Position numbers and translations under genes: made by a program
Part shown: positions 8,915 through 17,854 of the stretch, piece by piece
How the letters are laid out: every line of letters begins with the position of its first letter
How positions within the stretch are numbered: the stretch's first letter is position 1
Source: Pseudonocardia halophobica
GTDB taxonomy: Bacteria; Actinomycetota; Actinomycetes; Mycobacteriales; Pseudonocardiaceae
Assembly (NCBI RefSeq): GCF_027922425.1
Contig: NZ_BSFQ01000012.1
Location: 1-64,000 of the forward strand
Length of the DNA: 64,000 bases
Direction of reading: 5' to 3'
The notes under the pieces: model-generated
What the model was told of the DNA's origin: nothing
What the model saw: the letters and a program-made list of their open reading frames with translations, nothing else
Database searches by the model: none

Positions 8915-9700
8915 TCAGTGGAGGGCGACCTGGCGCCAGGGCATCCAGGGCGTGCTTCCTGCCTGGTACAGCGCCTCCAAAGCCACCCGCTCCTTGACGG
9001 TGTCGGCGGGATGCCAGAAACCGCTGTAGGGGTAGGCAGCGAGTCTGCCCTCCTTGGCGAGCGCTGCGCAGGCGTCGCCCACCAAGTCGCCACCCTCGGG
9101 GATGTAGTCGAAGATCTCCGGTCGGAGAACGAGATAACCGCCGTTCTCCTGGATCGCCATATCCTTCAGCGCGGTGATCGACTCCACCCGATTCCCCTCG
9201 ATCAGGTCGACGACGTGGAAGGCGGCTTGCGGGGGCACTGCGAGGAGCTGCGCAACCGCTGTCGGGTTCGCCTCGAACTGGGATACCATCGCGTCGATCG
9301 GAGCGTCGGTGAGCACATCCGCGTAGTTCGCCAAGAACATGTCCTCGTGTTCAAGGTGGGGGCGAACCCTCCGCAATCGCTCGCCGATGGCGGAATCTTG
9401 GCCTGTGTCGACGAAGGTGATGCGCCAGTCCGAGATGTCGCTGTCGAGCAGGTGCACGTCGCCGCCTTGAAGGACGAAGTCGTTGGATGCCGCCTCGTCG
9501 TAGCGGAGGAAGAAGTCCTTGATCTGTTGTGCGCCGTAGCCCAGGCACAACACGAAGTCCCGGTGGCCGTAGTGGGCGTAGTACCGCATGACGTGCCACA
9601 GCAGTGGCCGTGGGCCAACCGGGACCATGGGCTTCGGTGTGCTGGACCCGCCGTCCCGCATACGCATGCCGTAGCCGCCGCAGAAGAGCACGACCTTCAT
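8915..9700 (-). CDS. Sugar-1-phosphate nucleotidyltransferase, RfbF-like (CTP:glucose-1-phosphate)
   Basis: A 261-residue nucleotidyltransferase. It starts MKVVLFCGGYGMRMRD, a variant of the GGxGxRxR nucleotide-binding loop, then STPKPMVPVGPRPLLWHVMR and FVLCLGYGAQQIKDFF, which is typical of glucose-1-phosphate cytidylyltransferases. NYADVLTD carries the metal-binding Asp, and SGFWHPADTVKER the C-terminal substrate part. It should make an activated hexose that feeds the dehydratase/epimerase steps below it. It is the first gene of the minus-strand operon, divergent from the gene at 10029. ATG 9700 is the only start that keeps the GG loop at the N-terminus. Confidence 0.88.
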   Translation of the reverse strand: MKVVLFCGGYGMRMRDGGSSTPKPMVPVGPRPLLWHVMRYYAHYGHRDFVLCLGYGAQQIKDFFLRYDEAASNDFVLQGGDVHLLDSDISDWRITFVDTGQDSAIGERLRRVRPHLEHEDMFLANYADVLTDAPIDAMVSQFEANPTAVAQLLAVPPQAAFHVVDLIEGNRVESITALKDMAIQENGGYLVLRPEIFDYIPEGGDLVGDACAALAKEGRLAAYPYSGFWHPADTVKERVALEALYQAGSTPWMPWRQVALH

Positions 9701-10028
9701 CTGATGCCCCCAACCTCGGTGTTGGTTCGGCGGTCTCTCGACGCGCCGACGCTCGGCTACTCGGGGTGGTCAGCGCGAGCGTTACCCCCGAACTCGAATG
9801 TTCCGGCTTGATCACGCAACGTGGCTGACGGGATCACCGATGGGTGTAGCAGCCCAGCGCCGTGCCTGGTATAACTCGATTTTCTGTGACTCTTCGTGAC
9901 GAGAATGTCCGTTTGCCGCCGAATGGGTTGGTTCTGGCGCGCGGCAGACCTCGGCCGCTGGTGACCCCTGCGTAACGCAGCGTGACACGCTGGCCGGTGA
10001 CGGCCTCGTCGATCTCAGGGGGTAAGCA
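9701..10028. promoter_or_regulatory. Divergent promoter region between the two sugar operons
   Basis: This 328-base gap separates the minus-strand sugar-nucleotide operon (start 9700) from the plus-strand glycan operon (start 10029) and should hold both promoters. A TATAAC box at 9870-9875 points towards the plus-strand operon; a convincing -35 partner was not found. AGGGGG lies about 6 bases before ATG 10029. No gene, riboswitch fold or strong inverted repeat could be supported. Confidence 0.4.
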
Positions 10029-11027
10029 ATGCAGCAGGCGGCGACGAAGGGGCAGACGATCCCGCTCGGCCTCAGGGTCGGCGAGATCGTCGAGGTGCGC
10101 AGCGAGGCAGAAATCCTCGCAACTCTCGACGAGCGGGGTGAGCTCGAGGCGCTCCCCTTCATGCCGGAGATGCTCAAGTTCTGCGGGCGGCAGTTCCGGG
10201 TCGACAAGCTCGCGGTGAAGGTCTGCGACACGATCGACTGGTCCGGGATGTATCGGATGGAGGGTGCGGTCCACCTCGCGGAAACGCGGTGCGACGGCTC
10301 TGCCCACGGGGGATGCCAGGCCGGCTGCTTCTTGTACTGGAAGGAGGCCTGGCTGAAGCGCGTCGACCCCTCTGACGTCGGCGAGGGGAACATCAGAAGG
10401 GTCGCGGGCGGTCTGAGCGCCGGGGAACTGACGGCCACGACACGACGGGCCGGGGCCGCCGGCGAAGAGGTCTTCGTATGCCAGGCGACGGAGCTGATGC
10501 GAGCGGCGCCCGAATACCTCCCGCACTGGGATCTCCGACAGTATGTCCGGGACGTCCGGTCCGGAAACGCAGGCGCCTTCGCCACAGCCCGAAGCGTCCT
10601 CGTCGGGTTCTTCAACAAGTACCAGGATCTCAGCAAGCGCTTGCTGCCCCGGGCCCTGCGCATCCACGACGGTGTGCGGTACCCGTTCATCCAGGGCTGC
10701 CTGGAGCGCACCCCCTCCGGAAGCCTCGACCTCCGCCCGGGCGAACTGGTCCGCATCAAGCCCGCCGAGGAGATAGTTCGCACGCTCGACAAGGACAACA
10801 AGAATCGGGGTCTCTCCTTCGACCGAGAGATGTTGAAGTACTGCGGGCGGGAAGCGCGCGTCCTCCGTCGCGTCGACCGGATCATTGACGAGAAGACCGG
10901 ACGGATGGTCCACCTGCGGAACCCGTGCATCGTGCTCGACAACGTTGTCTGTACCAGCGACTTCCACCGCAAGTGCCCTCGGGCGATCTACGCGTACTGG
11001 CGGGAGATCTGGCTCGAGCGGGCCTGA
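10029..11027 (+). CDS. Protein of unknown function with a duplicated cysteine-rich module
   Basis: The function is not recognised. The 332-residue protein consists of two related halves. Module A (about 15-111) contains LRVGEIVEV, EMLKFCGRQFRV with C52, then C66, C88, C96 and C100, ending FLYWKEAWLKR. Module B (about 235-332) repeats this as LRPGELVRI, EMLKYCGREARV with C272, then C300, C308 and C316, ending YAYWREIWLERA. The spacing C-x7-C before the Trp-rich tail is kept in both, so metal or iron-sulfur binding is possible. It has no signal peptide or membrane segment. It is the first gene of the long glycan operon, ahead of a glycosyltransferase and a GMC oxidoreductase, so a role in modifying the polymer is plausible. 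Confidence 0.85.
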   Translation: MQQAATKGQTIPLGLRVGEIVEVRSEAEILATLDERGELEALPFMPEMLKFCGRQFRVDKLAVKVCDTIDWSGMYRMEGAVHLAETRCDGSAHGGCQAGCFLYWKEAWLKRVDPSDVGEGNIRRVAGGLSAGELTATTRRAGAAGEEVFVCQATELMRAAPEYLPHWDLRQYVRDVRSGNAGAFATARSVLVGFFNKYQDLSKRLLPRALRIHDGVRYPFIQGCLERTPSGSLDLRPGELVRIKPAEEIVRTLDKDNKNRGLSFDREMLKYCGREARVLRRVDRIIDEKTGRMVHLRNPCIVLDNVVCTSDFHRKCPRAIYAYWREIWLERA

Positions 11028-11168
11028 CCGTGCCCGTCGACCGTCCCCTCGGCCGTCCCGCGGTAACGCCACCTCGTGACCGAGCGAGTGAGACCCAGCC
11101 AGCTCAGAGTGGACTGGCCCCGGGCTCCTGCCGTAACGAGAGAACACGGAGGGGGAGGTATCCGCGCC

Positions 11169-12203
11169 ATGCTGATGGACGCCGCTGACGTTCCCGTCCT
11201 TCTCGTCGTGTTCAACCGCCCCGACATGGTGCGCCGTCTGATCGATGCGCTCCGGGAAGTCAAACCGCGCCGCATCTTCGTCGCTGCCGACGGGCCCCGG
11301 CTCCGTGTGCCGGACGATGTGCAGCGGTGCGCGGAAGCCCGAGCGGCGATCAGCGACATCGATTGGCGCTGCGAGGTCGAGCTGCAGTTCCAGGAGGCGA
11401 ACCTGGGCTGCAAGAAGGGGCCCGAGACCGCCATCACCTGGTTCCTGGCCCAGGTGCCTCAGGGCATCATCCTCGAGGACGACTGTATCCCGGCTGCGGA
11501 GTTCTTCCCGTTCTGCGCCGAGCTGCTCGAGCGCTACGAGCGGGACGACCAGGTCATGATGATCGGGGGCCACAACCCGATCGTCGATCGGCTGGATCCT
11601 GGGCCGAGCTACGTATTCAGCCGGTCCTCGCCAACGTGGGGCTGGGCCACCTGGCGTCGAGCGTGGCGCCACTACGATCCCGATCTGCAAGCGTGGACGT
11701 CGCCGGCGGTGCGTCAGAAGTTGCGCGCCGAGATGCCGGCCGTCGAGTTCAGGATGGCGCGGCGGCGCTTCGACCTGGTTCGCGCGGGTCGCATCGACGC
11801 CTGGGATTTCGCATGGACCCTCGCCATGCTCAGTCGGAACGGGCTCTCGGTGATTCCGGCCGGGAACATGATCGATAATGTGGGGTTCGGCCCCGCAGCC
11901 ACTCACACCAGGAACCCCCGGGCTCCTGATGCAGGTGTCCCGCTCGACCCCGTCAGGTTCCCGCTGGACCACCCTGAAGCACGCGTGCCGTCCGCCAAGT
12001 TCGACTCGGCCCTCTTGGCTCATCGTTTTCCCCTGCAGAGGCGAATCCTGACCCTCCTGCCAGTCGGCCTCGCTGCTCGGATCCGGGCGATCGGGTATCG
12101 GTTCGTGCGTGGGAGTGACCGCGGTGGACACGCCAGGTGTCCTGCTCCCGACCCGGACGACGGGCACGTCGCCCCGTGTGATCGTTCAGCGACGAGAGGA
12201 TGA
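11169..12203 (+). CDS. Glycosyltransferase, GT2-like fold
   Basis: A 344-residue protein beginning VLLVVFNRPDMVRRLIDAL, the first strand and helix of a GT-A nucleotide-sugar transferase. A DxD-type acidic motif follows in GIILEDDCIP (E103-D105), and SPTWGWATWRRAWRHYD is a motif common in glycosyltransferases of capsule and O-antigen loci. No membrane segment is seen. It should add one sugar to the lipid-linked repeat on the cytoplasmic side. ATG 11169 is preceded by GGAGGGGGAGG, with ATG 11175 as a close alternative. Its stop overlaps the GMC oxidoreductase start by ATGA, so the two are translationally coupled. Confidence 0.8.
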   Translation: MLMDAADVPVLLVVFNRPDMVRRLIDALREVKPRRIFVAADGPRLRVPDDVQRCAEARAAISDIDWRCEVELQFQEANLGCKKGPETAITWFLAQVPQGIILEDDCIPAAEFFPFCAELLERYERDDQVMMIGGHNPIVDRLDPGPSYVFSRSSPTWGWATWRRAWRHYDPDLQAWTSPAVRQKLRAEMPAVEFRMARRRFDLVRAGRIDAWDFAWTLAMLSRNGLSVIPAGNMIDNVGFGPAATHTRNPRAPDAGVPLDPVRFPLDHPEARVPSAKFDSALLAHRFPLQRRILTLLPVGLAARIRAIGYRFVRGSDRGGHARCPAPDPDDGHVAPCDRSATRG

Positions 12204-13804
12204 CCGTGGAATCTCAGTCCGAGGCATGGCGCCCGTCCGATTCCGGTGAAATCAGTACTGATGTCTGCATCGTCGGCGGCGGACCGGCAGGGATCACCAT
12301 CGCAAGGGAGCTCGGCCACTCGCGCTTCCGCGTCTGCCTGATCGAGAGCGGCGCCACGGACATCGATTCCCGAGTTCAGCAGCAGAGCCGGGGTGTCGTC
12401 TCTGGGTACCCGCTCCAGCGGCTGCACGATTCGCGGGTCCGCGTGGTCGGCGGCACACTGCGGCACCGGAAGCTGGGCAACGAAGGCTGGGCGGTCCGGC
12501 CGCTCGATCCGGTCGACTTCGAGAAGCGGCCGGGCCTGCCGTTGTCCGGCTGGCCCTTCACTCGCGATCACCTCGATTCGTCCTACGCTCGAGCCCAAGC
12601 CGCGGCCGGTCTCGACACCTACGACTACGAGCCTGAGCCGTGGTCGGATCCTGCGCGGACGCCTGTGCTCGACCTCGAGGGCTGCGGGGTCGATACAACC
12701 GTGTTCCATTTCGCCCAGCCACTCTTCCAGCACGCCGTTCCCGAGCTGACCGGCTCGCCGAACGTGCAGATGTTCACGCGCACCCGAGTTGTGGGAATGA
12801 TCGCCGCGGCGGCCGGCGGAGCGGTCGACGGTGTTCGTGTGCTGCGTGACGACGGCTCACGCCTGGTCGTCCGGGCCCGCGTGGTCGTGCTCGCCGCAGG
12901 TGGTGTCGAGAATGCGCGGCTTCTCCTTCTGGGAGACGACGGACGCAGCATCGGCAACGACCACGACCTGGTGGGGAGGTTCTTCGGCGAGCGACTCTCG
13001 GCACACTGTGGGCACGTCGTCGTGGGGCGGCCCGAGATCCTGGAGACATTGGAGTTCTACACCCCGCATCAAGTCCGGCACACGTTACTCCGGGGGGCCC
13101 TGCGGCTGACGGACGAGAAGCAAAGGGAGTCGGGGCTGCGCAACTGTACTTTTCAAATTCAGCCTCGTCCCGCCCTCGTCACGACGGAAGCGCTCCGCTC
13201 TGTGGCCACGCTGCGCAAAGCCCTCCGACGGCAGCCGATGATGCAGGGTGCTGGAGCGCACCTCGGATCCGTGGTCGCCGGGCTCGGGGGGGTCCTTCAC
13301 TCCGTTGCGCACGGCGGCCTTCGGGAGCGGACACTGACCGTTCGCTGTCAAGCGGAGCACGCGCCGCACCGCGACTCGCGAGTCACCCTTGGTGTCGATC
13401 GCGACGACCTGGGTCTTCCGACCGCGAACGTGCACTGGCGCTTCGAGGACTCCGATGTCGACTCCATCCGGACCTCGCTGGCGATCGTGGGCTCCGCCTT
13501 ACAGGCAAGGGGACTCGGCCGAGTGCAATCCACATTGGACGACACGCGTCGCCCGACCTTGGTGGAAGGGATGCACCACCACATGGGTACGACCCGAATG
13601 AACGCCGACCCACGTCTCGGCGTGGTGGACGCCGACTGCCGCGTGCACTCGACGCGCAACCTTTATGTAGCAGGAAGTTCGGTCTTCCCGACATATGGCG
13701 CGTCGAACCCCACCCTCACCATCATCGCGCTGGCGTTCCGGCTAGCCGATCACCTCAGCGCCACCCTCGGTGCGGCGCAACCCTCCACTGTGAGCGTATC
13801 GTGA
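12200..13804 (+). CDS. GMC-family FAD-dependent oxidoreductase
   Basis: A 534-residue flavoprotein. The FAD-binding motif CIVGGGPAGITIARELG is near 23-39, and a second motif VVLAAGGVENARLLL near 230-245 is typical of GMC enzymes. The C-terminal catalytic histidine block MHHHMGTTRM lies at 458-467, followed by NLYVAGSSVFPTYGASNPT. GMC enzymes oxidise alcohols, often sugar hydroxyls. No signal peptide is seen, so it acts in the cytoplasm, perhaps on a lipid- or nucleotide-linked sugar. It overlaps both neighbours (ATGA before, GTGA after). Its presence in an exopolysaccharide operon is notable because its sugar substrate cannot be guessed from the family. Confidence 0.9.
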   Translation: MTVESQSEAWRPSDSGEISTDVCIVGGGPAGITIARELGHSRFRVCLIESGATDIDSRVQQQSRGVVSGYPLQRLHDSRVRVVGGTLRHRKLGNEGWAVRPLDPVDFEKRPGLPLSGWPFTRDHLDSSYARAQAAAGLDTYDYEPEPWSDPARTPVLDLEGCGVDTTVFHFAQPLFQHAVPELTGSPNVQMFTRTRVVGMIAAAAGGAVDGVRVLRDDGSRLVVRARVVVLAAGGVENARLLLLGDDGRSIGNDHDLVGRFFGERLSAHCGHVVVGRPEILETLEFYTPHQVRHTLLRGALRLTDEKQRESGLRNCTFQIQPRPALVTTEALRSVATLRKALRRQPMMQGAGAHLGSVVAGLGGVLHSVAHGGLRERTLTVRCQAEHAPHRDSRVTLGVDRDDLGLPTANVHWRFEDSDVDSIRTSLAIVGSALQARGLGRVQSTLDDTRRPTLVEGMHHHMGTTRMNADPRLGVVDADCRVHSTRNLYVAGSSVFPTYGASNPTLTIIALAFRLADHLSATLGAAQPSTVSVS

Positions 13805-15279
13805 CGATCAAGGACTACCTCCGGATTCTGCGCGCGCGCTGGGCGATCGTGGCTTTCGCGGTCGCGGTCTGCATGGCCGCCGCACTGGCGACCTATGCGG
13901 TACGGCCGACGGAGTACACCGCTCGGATGTCGATGTACGTGTCCGCGACAGGAGCGGAGGACGCCGCGTCGGCAGCCTATGGAGCACAGCTGTCTCTGCA
14001 GCGCGTCAAGTCGTACGTGATCCTCCTCGGTAGTCGCCGTATCGCCGAGCAGGTCGTCGCGCGGCTCGACCTTCCGGACTCACCGGACGACCTGTCGAAG
14101 CAGATCACGGCATCGACGCCGGTCGACTCGCAGGTCATCGACCTCGAGGTCGTCGACCGGTCCCCTAACCGCGCTGCCATCATCGCCAACACGGTGTATG
14201 ACGAGTTCGTCCAGGTCTCGGCCGAGCTCACCCGGAACTCCCAGCTCGGGCAGTCGACCGTCGCCTTGCGCATGGTGGAACCTGCACCGCCGCCGAGGTC
14301 CCCGTCTTCGACCGGGCTGGGCCTGACGCTCGCGCTGGGGCTGCTCGCGGGCCTGATCATCGGCGTAGCCGCCGCCTTCGTCCGGAACACGCTCGACACC
14401 TCGATCCGGACACGCGAGAGCCTCGCCGCTGCCACCGGCGCGCGAGTGCTCGGGACCGTTACCTATGACGTCCGGCGCCGTCGCGCGCCGACGACGGACG
14501 ATGCGGCCCAACCGTCGGGTCTGCCCCGATCCTCCTCGGAGGATCTGCGCAAGCTCCGAACCAATCTGCGCTTCGGCACGCAGCGGCAGGCGCCCAAGGT
14601 CGTGGTCGTCGCGAGTGCACTGACGGGCGAGGGCAAGACGACGCTCGTCGTGGACCTGGCCGCGACGCTGGCCGCCGGTGGCCTCCGGGTCCTCCTCATC
14701 GACGGTGACCTTCGACGGCCGATGCTCGCCGAGCGGCTCGGGCTTGCCACCTCGGCTGGTCTGGCGGAGGTGCTGTCCGGGAAGGTGCGGGTCGGCGACG
14801 CCGTCCAACGTCCGTGGGAGGAGACCGTGCACTTTCTGTCCGCGGGCGCAGCGGTGGCGAACCCGAGTGATGTCCTCACTGCCGAGCCGCTGGAGAAGGT
14901 GTTCGCGGAGCTTCGAGGGAAGTACGACGCCGTGCTGGTGGACTCGCCGGCGCTCGACCCGTATACCGACGCAGCTGTCCTCGCCGCCGCCGGCGACGGC
15001 GCCGTGCTGGTCTGTCGGTCTGGTGTCGGCACGCACACCGCCCTTGCGGCGGCGGCCGAGGGACTGCGGGCGGTGTCCGCGCCGATCCTCGGCGCCGTGC
15101 TGGTCGTCATCCGGGATATCCGCTTCCGGCTACCGTCGGGCCGTGGCCTTCCGGTCGTTCCGTGGACGGAGTTGTACCGCCCGCAGCACGCAGCGGATCC
15201 TGCAATGGGAGCCGCCGAACGGAGCGAGACGGCGGAAACGAACGGCTCGAGGAACTCCCTTCCCGTGCAGCGTGGGTGA
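13801..15279 (+). CDS. Polysaccharide chain-length/tyrosine-kinase-like protein (Wzz domain + BY-kinase ATPase)
   Basis: It controls chain length and assembly of the polymer at the membrane. The 492-residue protein starts with a Wzz domain flanked by two membrane helices (about 14-34 and 176-195), with the PxxP-like stretch EPAPPPRSPS before the second. The ATPase follows: Walker A SALTGEGKTT (272-281), Walker A' LLIDGDLRRP (D301, D303) and Walker B AVLVDSPA (D381). The usual C-terminal tyrosine cluster is absent; the tail after 440 has a single tyrosine (TELYRPQ). Self-phosphorylation on a tyrosine tail is therefore doubtful. GTG 13801 overlaps the GMC stop (GTGA). Confidence 0.88.
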   Translation: MTIKDYLRILRARWAIVAFAVAVCMAAALATYAVRPTEYTARMSMYVSATGAEDAASAAYGAQLSLQRVKSYVILLGSRRIAEQVVARLDLPDSPDDLSKQITASTPVDSQVIDLEVVDRSPNRAAIIANTVYDEFVQVSAELTRNSQLGQSTVALRMVEPAPPPRSPSSTGLGLTLALGLLAGLIIGVAAAFVRNTLDTSIRTRESLAAATGARVLGTVTYDVRRRRAPTTDDAAQPSGLPRSSSEDLRKLRTNLRFGTQRQAPKVVVVASALTGEGKTTLVVDLAATLAAGGLRVLLIDGDLRRPMLAERLGLATSAGLAEVLSGKVRVGDAVQRPWEETVHFLSAGAAVANPSDVLTAEPLEKVFAELRGKYDAVLVDSPALDPYTDAAVLAAAGDGAVLVCRSGVGTHTALAAAAEGLRAVSAPILGAVLVVIRDIRFRLPSGRGLPVVPWTELYRPQHAADPAMGAAERSETAETNGSRNSLPVQRG

Positions 15280-15290
15280 CGGAGACGCCC

Positions 15291-16712
15291 ATGTCGATCC
15301 TACCGGTCCCGTCATCCACGATCCTGCCCGTCTCCGGCCCGACGCCGCTGCCACGGCGCGGCGCCGTGCCTGTGGTGGCCGTCGTCGCGATGGTTGCCGT
15401 GGGTACGGGTGTGATCGTCGGAACCGACGCCACGCTATTCCTGCTCGTTGCTGTGATCGCTCTCGTGGCAGGGCTGTGCTTCGTCGGGCCGAAATGTCGG
15501 CTCGTGATCGCGGTGGCAGGTGCCCTCGTGGTGTTCCAGTCGACCCTGAGCCTGCTGAAGTACGCCTATCTCGGCCTGGCTGTGCTGTGCTTCGCGTTGA
15601 GCCTCCGGGGGGTGTGCGACGCGAGTGGCGCCCTTCGCCGCGAGTATCGACCGTTCATCCTAGCCAGTTTCGCGCTGGCCGCCTACCTCGCCTTCTCCTA
15701 TCTGGTCGCCCGCGCGAACGGTGCCTCCTTCGAACTCTGGTTCCGCGATGCCCTCCCGTACTTCCTGCTGACGGTCCTTCCGGTGATTGGAATCGCCGCC
15801 GGCGAGCGGATCACCCGGAGATGGAACGACGTCTGGATGGTTCTGCTGGGCATCGTCGTCAGCGTGGGCGTCACCTCCGAGTGGTTGGCCAGGCGCGAGG
15901 TATCGGCCCTGCCCTTCGGACGATTCGTCCTGTCGAGCGCCGTGATCGTCGCTCTGTGCTTCGCCTACGCCGTGACGATGGCCGGTCTTCCCCGGCGACG
16001 AGGCAGGGTCGGCTGGGCCGTCGTGGCGACGATCATCCTCGTCGTCATGCTCCTCTCCGGAACACGAACCAACATCGTTCTCCTCGCCGCACTGGTGGGG
16101 GTCGTCGGACTGGCCAAGCCTTCGGCGGTGTCGCCGCGAAGAATGGCGAGTCTCGTCCTGTGCATCCTTCTCGCCTTTGTGACCGTGGCACCGCTGGTCG
16201 CGCATGTCGTCGTTTCCGATCCGACCTTCTTCAGCGATCGGATCCAGTCTGCCGAGGCCGTCCTCACCGGTGAGGCCGCGAGCGACGGCAGCTTCGGCGA
16301 GCGACAGCAGGCGTACGAGTGGACGGCGGAGGCTTTTGCCGACCATCCCATCCTCGGCACCGGACCCGGGCACCTGTACCCGGCTCCCGAGAAATTGACG
16401 TTCAATCTGGACGCACCGGGGATCGTGCCGGCGAAGTTCGGGCTGGTGGGTATGTTCTTCATCGCGGCCTTCCTGCTCGCCGCTGTCGTCGCTGTTCGGC
16501 GAATACGGGTAGAGTACGGAGGTTTTCCTACGTATACCGCCGCGCGTGGATGGATGTGTGTGCTCGTTGCGCTTATTCCCTTCGGTCCATGGCTGGAGGA
16601 CAAGGGATTCGCCATCGCCCTCGCGATCTTGTTCGCGGGCGTCGTGTCGGAAACGCGGGGGCCAACTCCCTCACTCTCTGAGACCGCCCCGTTGCGAACC
16701 GAAAAGGTATAG
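15291..16712 (+). CDS. O-antigen polymerase/ligase-like membrane protein (Wzy family)
   Basis: A 473-residue integral membrane protein with about a dozen hydrophobic segments. It has a large extracytoplasmic loop late in the protein containing FGERQQAYEWTAEAF and HPILGTGPG. That loop, with Arg and a GxGPG-like motif, is typical of the Wzy_C / O-antigen ligase family. It should join repeat units on the outer face of the membrane. It is the only polymerase candidate in the window. ATG 15291 has GGAG about 7 bases upstream; GTG 15276 would give a GTGA overlap with the preceding stop and is possible. Confidence 0.85.
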   Translation: MSILPVPSSTILPVSGPTPLPRRGAVPVVAVVAMVAVGTGVIVGTDATLFLLVAVIALVAGLCFVGPKCRLVIAVAGALVVFQSTLSLLKYAYLGLAVLCFALSLRGVCDASGALRREYRPFILASFALAAYLAFSYLVARANGASFELWFRDALPYFLLTVLPVIGIAAGERITRRWNDVWMVLLGIVVSVGVTSEWLARREVSALPFGRFVLSSAVIVALCFAYAVTMAGLPRRRGRVGWAVVATIILVVMLLSGTRTNIVLLAALVGVVGLAKPSAVSPRRMASLVLCILLAFVTVAPLVAHVVVSDPTFFSDRIQSAEAVLTGEAASDGSFGERQQAYEWTAEAFADHPILGTGPGHLYPAPEKLTFNLDAPGIVPAKFGLVGMFFIAAFLLAAVVAVRRIRVEYGGFPTYTAARGWMCVLVALIPFGPWLEDKGFAIALAILFAGVVSETRGPTPSLSETAPLRTEKV

Positions 16713-16814
16713 GGATGACGTCGCCTCGAATGGAGCAACGCTGTTACGTTGGAGCTCTTGCGTACGAGGTAGTCAGAGCGATGTTGCTCTTGACGGTGAA
16801 TCGGAGGCCGCTCG

Positions 16815-17825
16815 ATGCAGCCTGGTCGTGACTCAGTGTACATGTCTCGGATCGGCCTGAACGGAAACGACGTGCCTGCAGTGGCTGTCTGTATACCGCT
16901 CTACAACAAGGAGGGGTTCGTCTCCGAGACCATACGGAGTGTCCTTCAGCAAACTTTCAGTGACTTCGAGTTGGTCATACAGGACAACGCCAGCCGGGAC
17001 GGCTCCCTTGCCGTCGCACGATCGTTCGACGACCCGCGGATCCGGGTTTTAGAGAGCGCCGAAACGATCCCGGCAACGGCGAACTTCAATAGGGCCGTAT
17101 CGGCGTCGCGTGCTCGATTCATCAAGGTGCTGCCCGCGGACGATCTCCTTCGGCCGGATTGCCTGGCCCGTCAGTGGGACATCCTGGCCCACGACCCGGG
17201 GCTGGCGATGGTCAGCGCCAGGCACGAGGTCATCGACGGCGATGGCGAGGTGGTGGTGCGCGACAGGACCCTTCGGCATCAGGACCTTATCGGAAAGCAG
17301 GGCCGATCCGTCGTCCTTCGGAGGGTCGTCCGCCACGGTGGGAACCCGATCGGCAATCCCGGGAACGTGCTGTTTCGGCGACGTGCCTTCGCCGACGCGG
17401 GCGGGTTCCCAGAACACGAAGACTTCTTCTCCGTCGACGTGAGCCTGTGGCTCAAGCTGCTGGAGCACGGGGATTTCTTCGGGATCCCTGACACTCTCTG
17501 CAGCTTCCGTATCGAGGCGGGTACCGACACCCTCGCGCTTGGCCGGGAGGCCGCCCGTATCCAGCGCCGCTTCATCGAGGACCTGCGGCGCTCGAACCGC
17601 GGTGTCGTGCGGCGCAGCGACGTCATGCGTGGAGAACTGCGCCGGCCCTTGACCGCGGCGCGCCACCGCGTGCTTTCGGCTGTCGGCGGCCCGAAGAACA
17701 GCCCGACACGCCGACTCGCGACAACCCTGCTGACCGTGGCCCGCAAGCCTCCGGAGGCGCGACATCGCAATGCGTTCCGGACTGTGTCTGTGGAGCCGAC
17801 AGCACAGACGATGCGCCGAGGCTGA
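16815..17825 (+). CDS. Glycosyltransferase family 2
   Basis: A 336-residue GT-A enzyme. It shows VAVCIPLYNKEGFVSETI, LQQTFSDFELVIQDNASRDG, then the metal-binding motif PADD (107-110), and GNVLFRRRAFADAGGF followed by DVSLWLKLLEHG as the acceptor-side acidic motif. The C-terminal 100 residues are basic and may touch the membrane. It transfers a sugar from an NDP donor to the lipid-linked intermediate. ATG 16815 has a clear GGAGG 7 bases upstream. About 100 bases separate it from the polymerase gene, more than elsewhere in this operon, so an internal promoter is possible. Confidence 0.88.
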   Translation: MQPGRDSVYMSRIGLNGNDVPAVAVCIPLYNKEGFVSETIRSVLQQTFSDFELVIQDNASRDGSLAVARSFDDPRIRVLESAETIPATANFNRAVSASRARFIKVLPADDLLRPDCLARQWDILAHDPGLAMVSARHEVIDGDGEVVVRDRTLRHQDLIGKQGRSVVLRRVVRHGGNPIGNPGNVLFRRRAFADAGGFPEHEDFFSVDVSLWLKLLEHGDFFGIPDTLCSFRIEAGTDTLALGREAARIQRRFIEDLRRSNRGVVRRSDVMRGELRRPLTAARHRVLSAVGGPKNSPTRRLATTLLTVARKPPEARHRNAFRTVSVEPTAQTMRRG

Positions 17826-17854
17826 TTCGAGTCGTCGTGAGAGTAGAGGAACCG

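Noticed and set aside
9834..12167. Long minus-strand open frame (777 residues) opposite the cysteine-module protein and glycosyltransferase
   Set aside because: Its product is Arg/Pro/Glu-rich without any motif, while the plus strand carries recognisable proteins with ribosome sites. It is an antisense shadow of high GC coding DNA.
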